This document shows positions 30,201 to 39,074 of a DNA stretch of 64,000 nt, in pieces. The position numbers and the translations under genes were made by a program. How positions within the stretch are numbered: the stretch's first letter is position 1; every line of letters starts with the position of its first letter. The notes beneath the pieces were generated by a model that was not told the origin of the DNA, made no database searches, and was given only the letters and a program-made list of their open reading frames with translations. The DNA comes from Akkermansia muciniphila (GTDB lineage: Bacteria; Verrucomicrobiota; Verrucomicrobiia; Verrucomicrobiales; Akkermansiaceae): contig NZ_PJKB01000002.1 of assembly GCF_002884975.1 (NCBI RefSeq), positions 248,001-312,000 on the forward strand. Direction: 5' to 3'.

Positions 30201-31721
30201 ATCTCCCCGCCTCCGCATCATGATATCTACTCCATTGAGGACCTGGCCCAGTTGATTTACGACCTCCGGAACTCCAACCCGGAAGCCCGCGTCTCCGTCA
30301 AGCTCGTCTCGGAAGTGGGTATTGGCGCCGTGGCCGCCGGGGTAGTGAAGGCCCATGCGGACGTGGTGGTGGTCAGCGGGCATGACGGCGGCACGGGGGC
30401 TTCCCCCCTCACCAGCGTGAAGCACGCCGGGCTGCCGTGGGAACTGGGGCTGGCGGAAACGCAGCAAACCTTAGTGCTCAACAAGCTCCGTTCCCGCGTC
30501 AGGCTTCAGGTGGACGGACAGCTCCGCACTGGACGGGACGTGGTGATGGCGGCCCTGCTGGGGGCGGAGGAATTCGGCTTCGGCACCGCCGTTCTGGTTT
30601 CCCTGGGCTGCGCGATGCTCCGCAAGTGCCATGAAAACACGTGCCCGGTGGGTGTTGCCACGCAGGACCCGGCCCTGAGGGCCAAATTCAGCGGAAAGCC
30701 GGAATACGTCATCAACTACCTCCGCTTCGTAGCGCAGGAAACGCGTGAAATCCTGGCTTCCCTGGGACTCCGTTCCCTGGATGAGGCGGTAGGCCGCACG
30801 GACCTGCTCTCCATGAACAGGGCCATTGACTTCTACAAGGCGCAGCGCCTGGACTTCTCCTCCATTCTGCATGCGGCGGAAGGAGACGGGCGGCGGTTTG
30901 ACCCCTCCTTTGAAAAGGAACCGCTGGACAACTACGACCGCCGCCATTTGCTGCCGGACCTGCGGCCCCTGCTGGAAAAGGGTGCCTCTTGCGAACTCTT
31001 CCGGGAAATCCGCAACGTGGACCGGACGGTGGGCACGGAACTCTCCGGGGAACTGGTCATGAAATTCGGTCCGCGCGGCCTGGCGGATGACACCCTGACG
31101 GTGCATTTCACCGGATGCGCCGGGCAGAGCTTCGGCGCCTTTCTGGCTCCCGGAATCACGTTTGAACTGACGGGAGAGGCGAATGACTTTGTAGGCAAGG
31201 GGCTCTCCGGCGGCAAGCTCGTCGTGCGGCCTCCGGAAACCATCTCCTATGCTCCGTCGGATAACGTCATTGCGGGCAATGTCATCGGCTACGGGGCCAC
31301 GTCCGGAAAAATCTTCCTGCACGGGCAGGCCGGGGAACGCTTCGCCATCCGCAACAGCGGAGCCACGATGGTGGTGGAGGGCATCGGCGACCACGGCTGC
31401 GAATACATGACCGGAGGCCGTGTGGCGGTGCTCGGCAAGGTGGGCGTCAACTTCGCCGCGGGAATGACCGGAGGCCTGGCCTACGTGTACGACGCGGACA
31501 ACGACTTTGACCGGAAATGCAACCTGGGCAGCGTGGACCTGGAAACGGTCCTGCCCCATTCAGCCGATGAGGCGGAACTGCTCCAGCTCATTTATGAACA
31601 CTACATGGCCACAAAGAGCCGCCGGGCCTGCGACCTGCTGAACAACTGGCCGGAGGAGCGCGGCAGGTTCGTCAAGGTCTTCCCGGTGGAATACCGTCAC
31701 GCCCTGTCCATGCATTCCTGA
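27282..31721 (+). CDS. gltB: Glutamate synthase, large subunit
   Basis: 1479 residues from the ATG at 27282; the open frame begins about 100 codons earlier, but that part overlaps the promoter elements and lacks homology. The class II amidotransferase Cys is C26 in RDACGVGLVADL, implying removal of a propeptide. Also visible are the FMN-binding synthase domain (MAQGAKPGEGGQLPAHKV, VVVSGHDGGTGASPL), a 3Fe-4S cluster motif CAMLRKCHENTC and the C-terminal GXGXG helix domain. It makes two glutamates from glutamine and 2-oxoglutarate. The small subunit gltD is not in the window. Confidence 0.96.
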   Translation: MNSDQFETGIPAPQGLYDFEQERDACGVGLVADLKNEPSHKIIEMGITVLKRLMHRGAVGSDPETGDGAGIMLALPDEFFRLALPNQLPARGKYGVAMIFGGSGHEKELEAAVTENGGAVIAWRQVPVNPDSIGANARRSCPLIRQLFIDGSGFTDQAELERKLFVMRRDMERRVEGCYVCSCSSRSIVYKGLFLGTQIEGFYEDLASGHFKSPLALVHQRYSTNTFPTWSLAHPFRYLAHNGEINTLRGNLNHLKVREPHLASPLLGDDMQKLLPLVPPGQSDSACLDNMVELLVAGGRDLRHAMLMLMPQAWGANYHLGPDVRGFFEYHSAMMEPWDGPTAVVFSDGVNAGAMLDRNGLRPARYTLTTDDIFILASETGVVDIPAEKVARRGRLRPGEMIYCDLVNHRLVSDTETKNEMARRMPYRRWVEKNKISVRSLFDSVSASAEMPDLTARQRRFGFTQEDIDLIIRPMMMKGAEPIGSMGNDAPLAVLSGKAPLLFNYFKQLFAQVTNPPIDPIREELVMSLTTYIGNHPNILEETPEHARLIKMARPVITDEELNRLCGIREAGFPSARLSMQFPEGGNGKDLRETLASLAESAVGLVKSGVRILVLTDRSVSPGYLPIPSLLACSVVHRALADAGLRSEAGLILETGEARETMHFALLLGFGATAVNPYLALATVTSLAAPQDCPLDVVKAASNYINAIDKGLLKIMSKMGISTLRSYRSSQLFEAVGLNRELIEEYFPGTVSRIGGIGLEEIAMECGQRAAGATAQQEALDAGGQYKYKKGGENHLWNPQTLQAFRTAVRENNVEKYREFAEYSNHQAAHLCTLRGLFEFNPADAVPLEEVESADSILHRFVSGAMSLGSLSPEAHEAIAIAMNKIGAKSNSGEGGEDEARYEPNARGEIRSSAVKQVASGRFGVTINYLRHASELQIKMAQGAKPGEGGQLPAHKVDPYIARLRHSMPNVSLISPPPHHDIYSIEDLAQLIYDLRNSNPEARVSVKLVSEVGIGAVAAGVVKAHADVVVVSGHDGGTGASPLTSVKHAGLPWELGLAETQQTLVLNKLRSRVRLQVDGQLRTGRDVVMAALLGAEEFGFGTAVLVSLGCAMLRKCHENTCPVGVATQDPALRAKFSGKPEYVINYLRFVAQETREILASLGLRSLDEAVGRTDLLSMNRAIDFYKAQRLDFSSILHAAEGDGRRFDPSFEKEPLDNYDRRHLLPDLRPLLEKGASCELFREIRNVDRTVGTELSGELVMKFGPRGLADDTLTVHFTGCAGQSFGAFLAPGITFELTGEANDFVGKGLSGGKLVVRPPETISYAPSDNVIAGNVIGYGATSGKIFLHGQAGERFAIRNSGATMVVEGIGDHGCEYMTGGRVAVLGKVGVNFAAGMTGGLAYVYDADNDFDRKCNLGSVDLETVLPHSADEAELLQLIYEHYMATKSRRACDLLNNWPEERGRFVKVFPVEYRHALSMHS

Positions 31722-31762
31722 AGGAACCGCTCCTTGTTTTTCTGTTGTTTGGGGTAAGCTGG

Positions 31763-31790
31763 GGGCCTCCGCGTAAGCGGGGGCCCTTTT
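31763..31790 (+). terminator. Terminator of gltB
   Basis: GGGCCTCCGC (31763-31772), loop GTAA, GCGGGGGCCC (31777-31786), then TTTT. Confidence 0.7.
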
Positions 31791-31897
31791 CGTTCTTTCA
31801 GGACTTTATTAACCTCATCGGCAGAGCGCCTGTTGATCATGAAAGGAAGAATATTGTAAGTTGTTGAAATCCAATGTTAAAATAAATTGTATTTTGA

Positions 31898-31926
31898 TTG
31901 ACTTTTGAATGACATATCAATTATAT
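31898..31926 (+). promoter_or_regulatory. Predicted sigma-70 promoter of the propeller gene
   Basis: TTGACT (31898-31903), a 17-base spacer and TTATAT (31921-31926) in an AT-rich stretch; the ATG is 21 bases downstream. Confidence 0.5.
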
Positions 31927-31947
31927 GGGAAATAGCATAAAAAGACA

Positions 31948-34527
31948 ATGAATGTCATATTCAGAAATTTATGCAGCGGTGTTGTTATGCTGCTGATTGT
32001 GATGGGAACGCGCATTGAGGCGGAAGTGGTTTCCATCCGTGTACCGGACCAACTGCCCGACTGCCCGGTGCGGTTCATACGCGGCACCCTGGTGGCCGGT
32101 GACGGCGCTATCTGGGCCGTGGGGGAAAAGGAAAGCATTTACCGTCTCCAGGTAGGGGACGGGGCTTATGAGAAGTCCTGGCTCAATATGGATTATTATT
32201 CCGGCTTTCCCAAAGGGAAGAATTTCACCTGCGTTGCGGAGGACGGGCAGGGCCGCATCTGGGCGGGCACGGACGACAGCGGCGTGGCCGTCTTCAACGG
32301 AAGGGAATGGAAGATGTATGACCGCGGCAATGCCCTGAATGGAGAGCATGTTTACGCTCTGGCCGTCTCTCCCGTTTCCGGGGAGGTGGCGGTTGCCACG
32401 TCCGGCGGCGTATCCATCTATGATCCCGGAAATGATTCATGGAAGGCGCTGGACCGGTCCACGGGCCTGGTGGAGGACCAGGCGGCTTCCGCCGCTTTTG
32501 ATTCCAAAGGGAATCTATGGCTGGCCTATGCCTGCGGGGGCATCTCGTATTCGGCGCGCAAGTCAGGATACATGCAGTGGAAGAACGTGCAGGCGCCGTG
32601 GTACTGGGACGTCAAGCAGTTTGCCCGGCAGCCGTACCAGCCATATGGGGAGGGCCTGCCTTCCAACGCCTGCAACGTTCTGGCCTGTACGGAAAAAGAC
32701 CAGGTGCTGGTGGGAACGTGCTCCGGCCTGGCGTACAGCAACGGCATCAGCTCCTGGCGTTATATGAGGGGGAGGGACTACGCGCGGAAAAACACCGGCA
32801 TTTATGGAGCGTCGGCCCGGAAGACCGCCGTACCGGGAGAGGGGAATGCCAAAATGCTCTCAGAGGACTTTGTCTCTTCCGTCCTCCGGAATGGAACGGA
32901 TATATTCATTGGCTACCGGACGGCGGGAGTGGACGTGCTGGATGCCGGAACGATGAACGTGCGCCAGAGAATCAGGAAGGGGCTGGAAAACGTGGATGTG
33001 TCTTCTTTCGTGGTGCTGGGGGACGGAAGCGCCTGGGCCGGGACATATGGGCGCGGATTTATAGGCCTGAAAAAGGGTTCCCTGTCTTACCGGCTGGACA
33101 TGAAGCAGCAGGATGATGAGATAGCGTTCCCGTCCCCGTCCCGGATGGAGGATTCTGCCGCAGTCCTGAAGAGGCTGGAAAAGCTTGGAGCGGATGCGCA
33201 TGCGGGAAAGAGCATCGTGTTCCGCGGGGAGGACTGGTCCACGAAGGGAGACTGGTGCGGAAAGTACGGTGTGACGCGCGCCACGCTGTGCGCCACGAAT
33301 GCCCCCATGGGCAATTCCGAGTTTGAGGCAAAGACCGTGTCTTACCGAACTCTTTCTTCCGTTCCGGACATGCCCGGATACCAGGGGGCTTTATCTTCTT
33401 ACTGGATCCAGGGATTGATGGGACTCAACCGCAACAAGGGGGACGCCCTGCGCTGGTGGGTGGAAAGCATCAAGGTGGAGGGCAACCGCAACGTCCTTTT
33501 TGATCCTACGGATTCCATACGGACGGAGGCGGAGTGGGACGACCACGGGGAAGTGTATCCCTCCTTTGTGGACGGTCCCGGTATTTGGGTCATTGTGGAA
33601 GTGCCGGAAGGGGTTCATGAAATAGCCCTGTATTTTTATAATCCCAACGGATATCTTCAGAATGAATCCAGGCGGGATTACATCGTGGAAGCCAGGAGGC
33701 ACCCCTCCACTTCCTCCATGGTGCTCCAGTTTAACAACCGTGGGGACATTGAAATAGGAGAGAAAACCAAAAACGGGAACGCCCTTGCCGCCGCCATGGA
33801 GCAGTGGCAGGCGCTTCCAGTGGAAGCCCGCACCCGCGTTTCCAGATTTGCCGGGTCCGGAGTTTACAAGAGGTTCATGTGCAGGAAAGGAGGCATCTAC
33901 CTGTTCCATGTTTGCAGGAACGGTTCTTTCAATACCATTTTAAACGGCGTGTTCGTGAATGAAAAAATCCCGTGGGAAGTCCGCCTTCCGGAGGAACTGC
34001 CCTATTACGTAGACGGTCAGCTGGCGGGCATCATCCCCACTCCCGAGAGGGTGGGCGCGTCCACCCTGGGAGAAAAGGAAAAAGCCGTGTGCAAGCCCCT
34101 GTATGAGCTGCAATATACCAGAAAATACCTGACGCCGGCGGCGTGCAGCCTCCAGAACCGTTACATCCTGGCCCTGTGGCGCCAAGCCACGGAAAAACGG
34201 GCGGAAAACGGCTGCCTGGCGGATATCCTCCAGTGGGAAGCCAGAGTTACTGACGAGCGCGTGCAGGCCTCCTTTGATGAAACCATGAAGCGCTCCTGGG
34301 ACCAGAGCCAGATTTATTACATTGGCAACCGGTCCCGGGACTTCATGCCGCATGCTCCGGGCACCGTTCCTTTCTCGCTCAGGGAACTGCGCCTTATGGC
34401 CAAGCTGCATATCGACTGGCGGCAGTACCGGGACGATGCGAAGACCCCTCCTGAAAAATCCGTTCAGGAAATGAAGGAATTCCTTAAAAAGGAATTATTG
34501 AAACAACAAACCAATAAACAAAGATGA
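31948..34527 (+). CDS. Secreted beta-propeller protein (two-component-regulator-propeller-like)
   Basis: 859 residues. A signal peptide (hydrophobic to about residue 21, cleavage near TRIEA) is followed by about seven propeller blades over residues 30-380. Blade ends are GDGAIWAVGEK, GRIWAGTDDSGVAVF, GEVAVATSGGVSIYD, GNLWLAYACGGISY, DQVLVGTCSGLAYS, TDIFIGYRTAGVDVL and GSAWAGTYGRGFIGL, as in the Reg_prop family. About 480 residues with no family I recognise follow; this part is rich in Trp/Tyr and contains a possible beta-sandwich (GIWVIVEVPEGVHEIALYFY). There is no membrane anchor, kinase or effector domain, so the propeller is freestanding. It overlaps the next gene by 4 bases (ATGA). Confidence 0.75.
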   Translation: MNVIFRNLCSGVVMLLIVMGTRIEAEVVSIRVPDQLPDCPVRFIRGTLVAGDGAIWAVGEKESIYRLQVGDGAYEKSWLNMDYYSGFPKGKNFTCVAEDGQGRIWAGTDDSGVAVFNGREWKMYDRGNALNGEHVYALAVSPVSGEVAVATSGGVSIYDPGNDSWKALDRSTGLVEDQAASAAFDSKGNLWLAYACGGISYSARKSGYMQWKNVQAPWYWDVKQFARQPYQPYGEGLPSNACNVLACTEKDQVLVGTCSGLAYSNGISSWRYMRGRDYARKNTGIYGASARKTAVPGEGNAKMLSEDFVSSVLRNGTDIFIGYRTAGVDVLDAGTMNVRQRIRKGLENVDVSSFVVLGDGSAWAGTYGRGFIGLKKGSLSYRLDMKQQDDEIAFPSPSRMEDSAAVLKRLEKLGADAHAGKSIVFRGEDWSTKGDWCGKYGVTRATLCATNAPMGNSEFEAKTVSYRTLSSVPDMPGYQGALSSYWIQGLMGLNRNKGDALRWWVESIKVEGNRNVLFDPTDSIRTEAEWDDHGEVYPSFVDGPGIWVIVEVPEGVHEIALYFYNPNGYLQNESRRDYIVEARRHPSTSSMVLQFNNRGDIEIGEKTKNGNALAAAMEQWQALPVEARTRVSRFAGSGVYKRFMCRKGGIYLFHVCRNGSFNTILNGVFVNEKIPWEVRLPEELPYYVDGQLAGIIPTPERVGASTLGEKEKAVCKPLYELQYTRKYLTPAACSLQNRYILALWRQATEKRAENGCLADILQWEARVTDERVQASFDETMKRSWDQSQIYYIGNRSRDFMPHAPGTVPFSLRELRLMAKLHIDWRQYRDDAKTPPEKSVQEMKEFLKKELLKQQTNKQR

Positions 34528-35051
34528 ATAAAATTATCTGTGCCATCATGGTTTCTCTCTCAGGGACCTGCTTCCTGAAAGGGGAAATAGCGCCGCCGGA
34601 AACGGAATGGAAAGGGGGCCGCCTTATTTATGACGGAGTTTCCATCAAGAATGAGGTGACCCTGCCTCAAAAAGGGATCATGTATCACGATGAGGATAGA
34701 TTGTCCTTCAATATTACGAATGCCACCCTCACCATGTCCACCAGGCTCTCCAAAGATCCGAAATGCGGACGGGAATGGTGCTACAAGGGCATCGACCGCA
34801 TTGTGGTCAAATACTGCGGGGACATTTCCGATCCGGACGACGGGGGGACCATCTATTTCCAGTCCCCCTATAATCATCATGTCTGGTTTGATTCCAGCAA
34901 GTATGGACAATGGGGAATTATTTTTTCCAGAGTTTATATCGTCACCCGCATCAAGAATGCGAATATTGAGGATACAAAGGACTACGGCATCAGCGGAGAG
35001 GATGGCAGCATCTTCTTCCAGTACGTGGAAAAGATGATGGCTGAAATGTAA
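34524..35051 (+). CDS. Small secreted protein, translationally coupled to the propeller gene
   Basis: 175 residues with a short Sec signal (MNKIICAIMVSLSGTCFLKGE). A Cys lies in the signal region (GTCFLKG) but it is not a good lipobox. The mature part looks beta-rich (VIVKYCGD-like strands: RIVVKYCGDISDPDDGGTI, HHVWFDSSKYGQWGIIFSRV). I know no family for it. The ATGA overlap with the 859-residue propeller gene suggests equal synthesis and possible physical partnership. A very strong terminator follows. Confidence 0.7.
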   Translation: MNKIICAIMVSLSGTCFLKGEIAPPETEWKGGRLIYDGVSIKNEVTLPQKGIMYHDEDRLSFNITNATLTMSTRLSKDPKCGREWCYKGIDRIVVKYCGDISDPDDGGTIYFQSPYNHHVWFDSSKYGQWGIIFSRVYIVTRIKNANIEDTKDYGISGEDGSIFFQYVEKMMAEM

Positions 35052-35484
35052 TCCGCGCCCGGTTCCTTCTCCGCGGTTGTGAAGATATGGCGCAGGCGCG
35101 GTGGAAGGAACTCTGGCGGATTGATTCCGCTCATTCAGGCGCCGGGGGCCCGGTAACGGCCCCCGGCGCCTTTTTGGATGATGGAAGCCGGATTGGCGCG
35201 GAGCCCGGAAAAGGCGCGTTGATCCGTCAGGCGGATAAGGCAGGGGTGGGAATGAGCGGCTTCATGTACGGAATAACAGCCGTGGAGGTTGCTGACACAA
35301 TCTTTCCGCGGAAATTTGTTTTTTTGGCACTCGGAACTGAATGTTGTTTTTCCAATATTGGTCCCACCCTGGAAGGCATTTTATCCGGGTGCGGGCGCAT
35401 GGCCGCCTTGCCGTGAATAACGGAATGAAGGACGCGTAAAAGGATGCGCTGCTTCATGAAACGCCTATCCAACCATGTAATCAT
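35052..35484. other. Intergenic region before the barrel gene
   Basis: Holds the terminator at 35137-35175 and nothing else I can assign. An open frame at 35087-35416 runs through the terminator and shows no protein-like features. Confidence 0.5.
35137..35175 (+). terminator. Strong terminator of the propeller/small-protein operon
   Basis: A perfect 14-base stem AGGCGCCGGGGGCC (35137-35150) / GGCCCCCGGCGCCT (35158-35171) followed by TTTT. Confidence 0.9.
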
Positions 35485-36273
35485 ATGAACACGAAAACCG
35501 TAACGCAATTATTGCTGGCGGCCTGCACAGGCGTGCTGTCATGCTCCGGCGCCCGGGGCTCTGACGGGGGCTGCCGGGATCAGTCCTATTACCTGAAGAC
35601 GGCGTGCCCGCACCCCCTTTCCCTGGCCGGTCCCACGGATGACCGGGTTTATCTGCGTTTCCAGACGGGGTGGGCCAGCAAGTATGAGTGCGAAGGCATT
35701 GACCTGTGGGACGGCTCCCTCTGTTCGTTTGTTCCTGAAATACAGTACAAGGAGTGGGTGGGGAAAATATGGTACGGCGTTTCCACGGACCACCAGAACC
35801 ATGCGGAATTGAAGTACAGGCTGGATTACATTAAGGAAATCGGGAACTGGACGATCATGCCGTGGTATGAGCACAGCTTCGTTTTTCCGGGGGACAAGGG
35901 AATTCCGCGGCCCGGCCTGAAGAGCACCTATCATTTTTCCAGCCGCTGGTTTGGCGGTACGGACCTGTACTGGCAGTATAACAACCATACATTCCGCGGT
36001 TATTACGCCGTATTTGCGGGAATGCATGAGGAGATAGCGGATTGTGTACGGGTGGACGCCGTGGTGCGGTACGGTTACAACGGAGGGTACGTGGGGCCGG
36101 TGGTGCATCACGGGTCCAATGCCCTGGATTACAACCTGAGCTTCACTTTCCGCGCCACCTCCCGGCTGACTGTGGAGCTCTTCACCAATTACAGCCAGGC
36201 GCTGACGGTGGTGAAACAGAGCGGTCTGGGGAATGATTTTTATTACGGGATCAACCTGAAATATACATTCTGA
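35485..36273 (+). CDS. Putative outer-membrane beta-barrel protein
   Basis: 262 residues. The signal peptide contains two Cys (LLLAACTG at C14 and VLSCSG), so it might be lipidated, but a normal cleavage after GARG is equally possible. The rest alternates polar and aromatic residues in strands (FQTGWASKYECEG, IWYGVSTDHQNHAELKYRL, LYWQYNNHTFRGYYAVFAG, NDFYYGINLKYTF) and ends in Phe, as OMPs recognised by BamA do. About 10 strands can be traced. It may be a small porin or structural barrel; no family recognised. Confidence 0.65.
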   Translation: MNTKTVTQLLLAACTGVLSCSGARGSDGGCRDQSYYLKTACPHPLSLAGPTDDRVYLRFQTGWASKYECEGIDLWDGSLCSFVPEIQYKEWVGKIWYGVSTDHQNHAELKYRLDYIKEIGNWTIMPWYEHSFVFPGDKGIPRPGLKSTYHFSSRWFGGTDLYWQYNNHTFRGYYAVFAGMHEEIADCVRVDAVVRYGYNGGYVGPVVHHGSNALDYNLSFTFRATSRLTVELFTNYSQALTVVKQSGLGNDFYYGINLKYTF

Positions 36274-36300
36274 AGCACCGTGCGCTCCGGCGCAGGCCGG

Positions 36301-36900
36301 TCACGGACGGGCGAACTGGAAGTGCATCCAGTCGTAATTGCGCTCCCTGCCCAGGGAAAAAGCCCCCTCCTTCTCCACGATGGACCAGAAGGCGTCATAT
36401 TCCGGTCCTGAAAAAGCGGCTTCCGGGGCGCTCATGTACAGGGTGTTGCGCTCCGGATCCAGGTCCACGGCTATGCCCCATGCGTGCAGGGACGGACGGC
36501 TTCCTCCGCGGATGGGGCGGTTGTTGAAGCAGCCGCCGTAAATATCCAGCCGCAGTTCCCGGATGCGCTCCAGGCCGTAATGTTCCAGCGTCCGCTGGAA
36601 AATCCTGGTGAGCGGAACGGCTATCAGACGGTGGCAGGTGATGGAAGTGAGTTCCGTATCCGGGGACCAGGAGGGCCGCAGGGGATAGGGCAGAGGGATG
36701 GTGACCAGGGACCCGGCCTCTCCCGGCTGCCCGAAGATGGAATCACCGGAGAGGACTTCCCGTTCCGTGGGCCAGCCGGAGGCCGCATGCCTGCCGCCAT
36801 GCATCTGGCTGCCCAGGATAACGCAGGCAACCAGCAGGAGCGTGAGCGCCCGGAGGCGCGGAGATACCCGGCGTGCGGGTCGCTGTGTGCAGTTGGACAT
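36301..36900 (-). CDS. M15-type (VanY/endolysin-like) peptidase, membrane-anchored or secreted
   Basis: 199 residues from the ATG at 36900; the upstream open frame is Pro-rich and has no homology. After a basic N-terminus a hydrophobic segment (ALTLLLVACVILGS) acts as a signal or anchor. The M15 metallopeptidase motifs are SLHAWGIAVD (SxHxxGxAxD: zinc His and Asp) and DWMHFQF with the third zinc ligand. Such enzymes remove D-Ala from, or cut, peptidoglycan stem peptides. It is divergent from the ClC gene with a 186-base gap. Confidence 0.8.
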   Translation of the reverse strand: MSNCTQRPARRVSPRLRALTLLLVACVILGSQMHGGRHAASGWPTEREVLSGDSIFGQPGEAGSLVTIPLPYPLRPSWSPDTELTSITCHRLIAVPLTRIFQRTLEHYGLERIRELRLDIYGGCFNNRPIRGGSRPSLHAWGIAVDLDPERNTLYMSAPEAAFSGPEYDAFWSIVEKEGAFSLGRERNYDWMHFQFARP

Positions 36901-37086
36901 GGGGGGACGGGGTGGGGAACTTCCGGTGTAGCAGGTTTCAGGCGCGGTGCAAGCTCTTTGGGAGGACCAGAGATTTTCCCCCACAGTTTTCGCGGACGGA
37001 ATGAGGGGGAAGGCAGGTATTTTCTGCGGCATCGAACATCCGGAGGCATTTTTTTGTCACAATGGAATAATATTGCTGCTTTGCCC

Positions 37087-38877
37087 ATGAATTCTCCGTC
37101 TCCCGAGCCTCAAAAGCCGTCCGATTCCGTCTGGTACGGGTGGGTTTTAAGGCTGTTCCATCACTGGAAGGTGGGGGAGAGGCAGGTTACCTATGTTTGG
37201 GCCGTCATCGTAGGAATCGTTGGCGCCAGCATGTCCCTGTTTTTTGAATGGACGGTGGAGGTTATCCAGTGGATTCTCACGGGCATCTGGTCGGACTCCC
37301 GCGTGGGCACCTTTTCCCAGGTGGAGCCGGAATGGCGCATGTTTGTTCCGGTGGTGGGCGGCCTGGTGGCCGGCTGCATCCTGCTGTTCCTGAAAAGAAG
37401 AATGCCGGGGCAGGCTACGGAATATATGGAGGCCATGTCCATCGGGAACGGGCTGATCAAATTCCGGGCTTCCGCCCTGAGGGTGTTTTCCGCGGCGTGG
37501 AGCATCGCATCCGGAGCGGCCATAGGCAAGGAAGGGCCCATTATCCAGTCCTCCGCCCTGATCGCGTCCGCCGTGGGGCAGCGGCTGCATGTATCCATCC
37601 CGCGGCTCAGGCTGCTGGTGGGCTGCGGCGCGGCCGCGGGGTTCACGACGGCGTTCCATGCCCCCTTTGCCGGCTGCCTGTTTGTGAGTGAAATTATCAT
37701 CGGCACCGTGAGCATGGACATTCTGGCGCCACTCCTGATTGCCTCCTGCACCGGGTTCGTGATGCTTCACATGCTGGGGGACCCCTCCCCGCTGTACAGT
37801 TCATCGTTTGAAAGCTTTGCCGTATTTTCAGAGTCCCTCTGGTGCATTGGGCTGGGGGTGGTGGCCGCTATAGCGGCCAGGGGATGGGTGAGCCTGCTGG
37901 ATGTGGCCACCAAGTACCTGAACGGGCGCCCTGCCTTCCTGCCGCTGCGCCTGATGGGCGCCGGACTGGTGGTAGGCGTGTTCGCGGTTTTTTATCCGGA
38001 GGTGGTGGGTAACGGGCAGGACCTGATTACCGGGCTGGTGAATGAGGATTACAGCACGCAGCAGGCGTTCATTCTGCTTCTGGTGAAGGTGTCCGCCGTG
38101 GCGGTGGTGTTTGGCTGCGGAACAGTAGGGGGCGCCATGACGCCTACCTTATATGTGGGGAGCATGGTAGGGTTTATTTTCAGTACCGTTCTGACGGCCT
38201 TTGGCATGGAGGGGAACCATACCGTGGCGTATGCCATGGTGGGAATGGCCGCCTTTTTTGCCGTGGCGGCCCAGGCCCCCCTGACCGCCCTGGTGATGGT
38301 GGTGGAGTTTTCCATGAGCGGGGAAATGATTTATCCCCTGCTGATTGGCGTGGTGAGCGCCTACGGCACGGGGCGGCTGATCCGCGCGCGGTCCATGTAC
38401 GCCGCCAGCCTGTCCGGCAGCCCGGCTTCCGTGGTCAGCCTGCCCATGGCCCAGGTGGACGTGCATGACCTGGCGCGCCATGTGGTGCCGCAGGTGGCTC
38501 CGGACGCTGTCCTGGACGATGTTTCCGCCCTGATGCTGCGTAATCCGGGAGACCTGATCTTTGTGGTGAAGAAGGACGGAACATATGAAGGAGCCATTTA
38601 TCCGGATGATTTCCTGGCTGTCCGCAGGAAGATGGAGGAAAAAGGGAAAGGGCCGCCTCCCACCGCCGGGGAGCTGGTCCGCCCGGGGGCTCCGGTGCTG
38701 GATGCGTCCACTCATTTGACGGACGCCCTCAAGTTGTTTGAACAGACCCATCTGGGGGCCTTTCCCGTGGTCTGGAAAAATACCGGAAAGCTGGACGGCG
38801 TGCTGTACCGCAACGCGCTGTTCCAAGTTATTACGGAAATGATGAAAAGGGAGTCCGGCGGAGGCGGGGACATGTGA
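37087..38877 (+). CDS. ClC-family chloride channel/antiporter with CBS domains
   Basis: 596 residues from the ATG at 37087; about 200 further upstream codons in frame are antisense to the M15 gene. The membrane part (40-430) has the ClC motif GKEGPII with the gating/proton Glu (E149) and GGAMTPTLY for the GxFxP motif. The GSGIP filter motif is replaced by GQATEYMEAM. The cytoplasmic end holds a CBS pair (about 450-590: ARHVVPQVAPDAVLDDV; ASTHLTDALKLFEQT) that may sense nucleotides. It probably moves Cl- or another anion; the filter change makes the ion uncertain. Confidence 0.88.
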   Translation: MNSPSPEPQKPSDSVWYGWVLRLFHHWKVGERQVTYVWAVIVGIVGASMSLFFEWTVEVIQWILTGIWSDSRVGTFSQVEPEWRMFVPVVGGLVAGCILLFLKRRMPGQATEYMEAMSIGNGLIKFRASALRVFSAAWSIASGAAIGKEGPIIQSSALIASAVGQRLHVSIPRLRLLVGCGAAAGFTTAFHAPFAGCLFVSEIIIGTVSMDILAPLLIASCTGFVMLHMLGDPSPLYSSSFESFAVFSESLWCIGLGVVAAIAARGWVSLLDVATKYLNGRPAFLPLRLMGAGLVVGVFAVFYPEVVGNGQDLITGLVNEDYSTQQAFILLLVKVSAVAVVFGCGTVGGAMTPTLYVGSMVGFIFSTVLTAFGMEGNHTVAYAMVGMAAFFAVAAQAPLTALVMVVEFSMSGEMIYPLLIGVVSAYGTGRLIRARSMYAASLSGSPASVVSLPMAQVDVHDLARHVVPQVAPDAVLDDVSALMLRNPGDLIFVVKKDGTYEGAIYPDDFLAVRRKMEEKGKGPPPTAGELVRPGAPVLDASTHLTDALKLFEQTHLGAFPVVWKNTGKLDGVLYRNALFQVITEMMKRESGGGGDM

Positions 38878-38902
38878 AACAGCGCGGTGGAAGGCCCGTG
38901 CA

Positions 38903-38916
38903 TTACAATTTTGTAA
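38903..38916. promoter_or_regulatory. TTAC-N6-GTAA palindrome upstream of the sigma-54 activator gene
   Basis: TTACAATTTTGTAA has the same half-sites and spacing as the two sites between glnN and gltB. It lies 26 bases after the ClC gene and about 55 bases before a possible extended -10 (TGCTAAAAT, 38957-38965). I infer self-regulation by the activator; alternatively it is a weak hairpin ending the ClC transcript. Confidence 0.5.
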
Positions 38917-39074
38917 CCTTCTTTTCAACTTCATTCATAACAACATCATCATTAATTGCTAAAATGTTATCCACATTTTCCTTGTCCTCCTTCCATGCGC
39001 CGGCATGCCGGTGCAGGAAAAAGTAGTTGGTCTGGCAAGGCCGTACGGTTAATATTCGCCCAGCCCCTGACTGC

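Noticed and set aside
27720-30467. 915-codon open frame antisense to gltB
   Set aside because: Low-complexity shadow of gltB; no motif, no initiation context.
35087-35416. 109-codon frame between the small secreted protein and the barrel gene
   Set aside because: It spans a perfect 14-base-stem terminator and has no recognisable features.
39034-39052. Possible sigma-54 promoter (CTGGCAAGGCCGTACGG) upstream of the activator gene
   Set aside because: Ten bases after GG there is CG, not GC, and no TTGC; it does not meet the -12 requirement.
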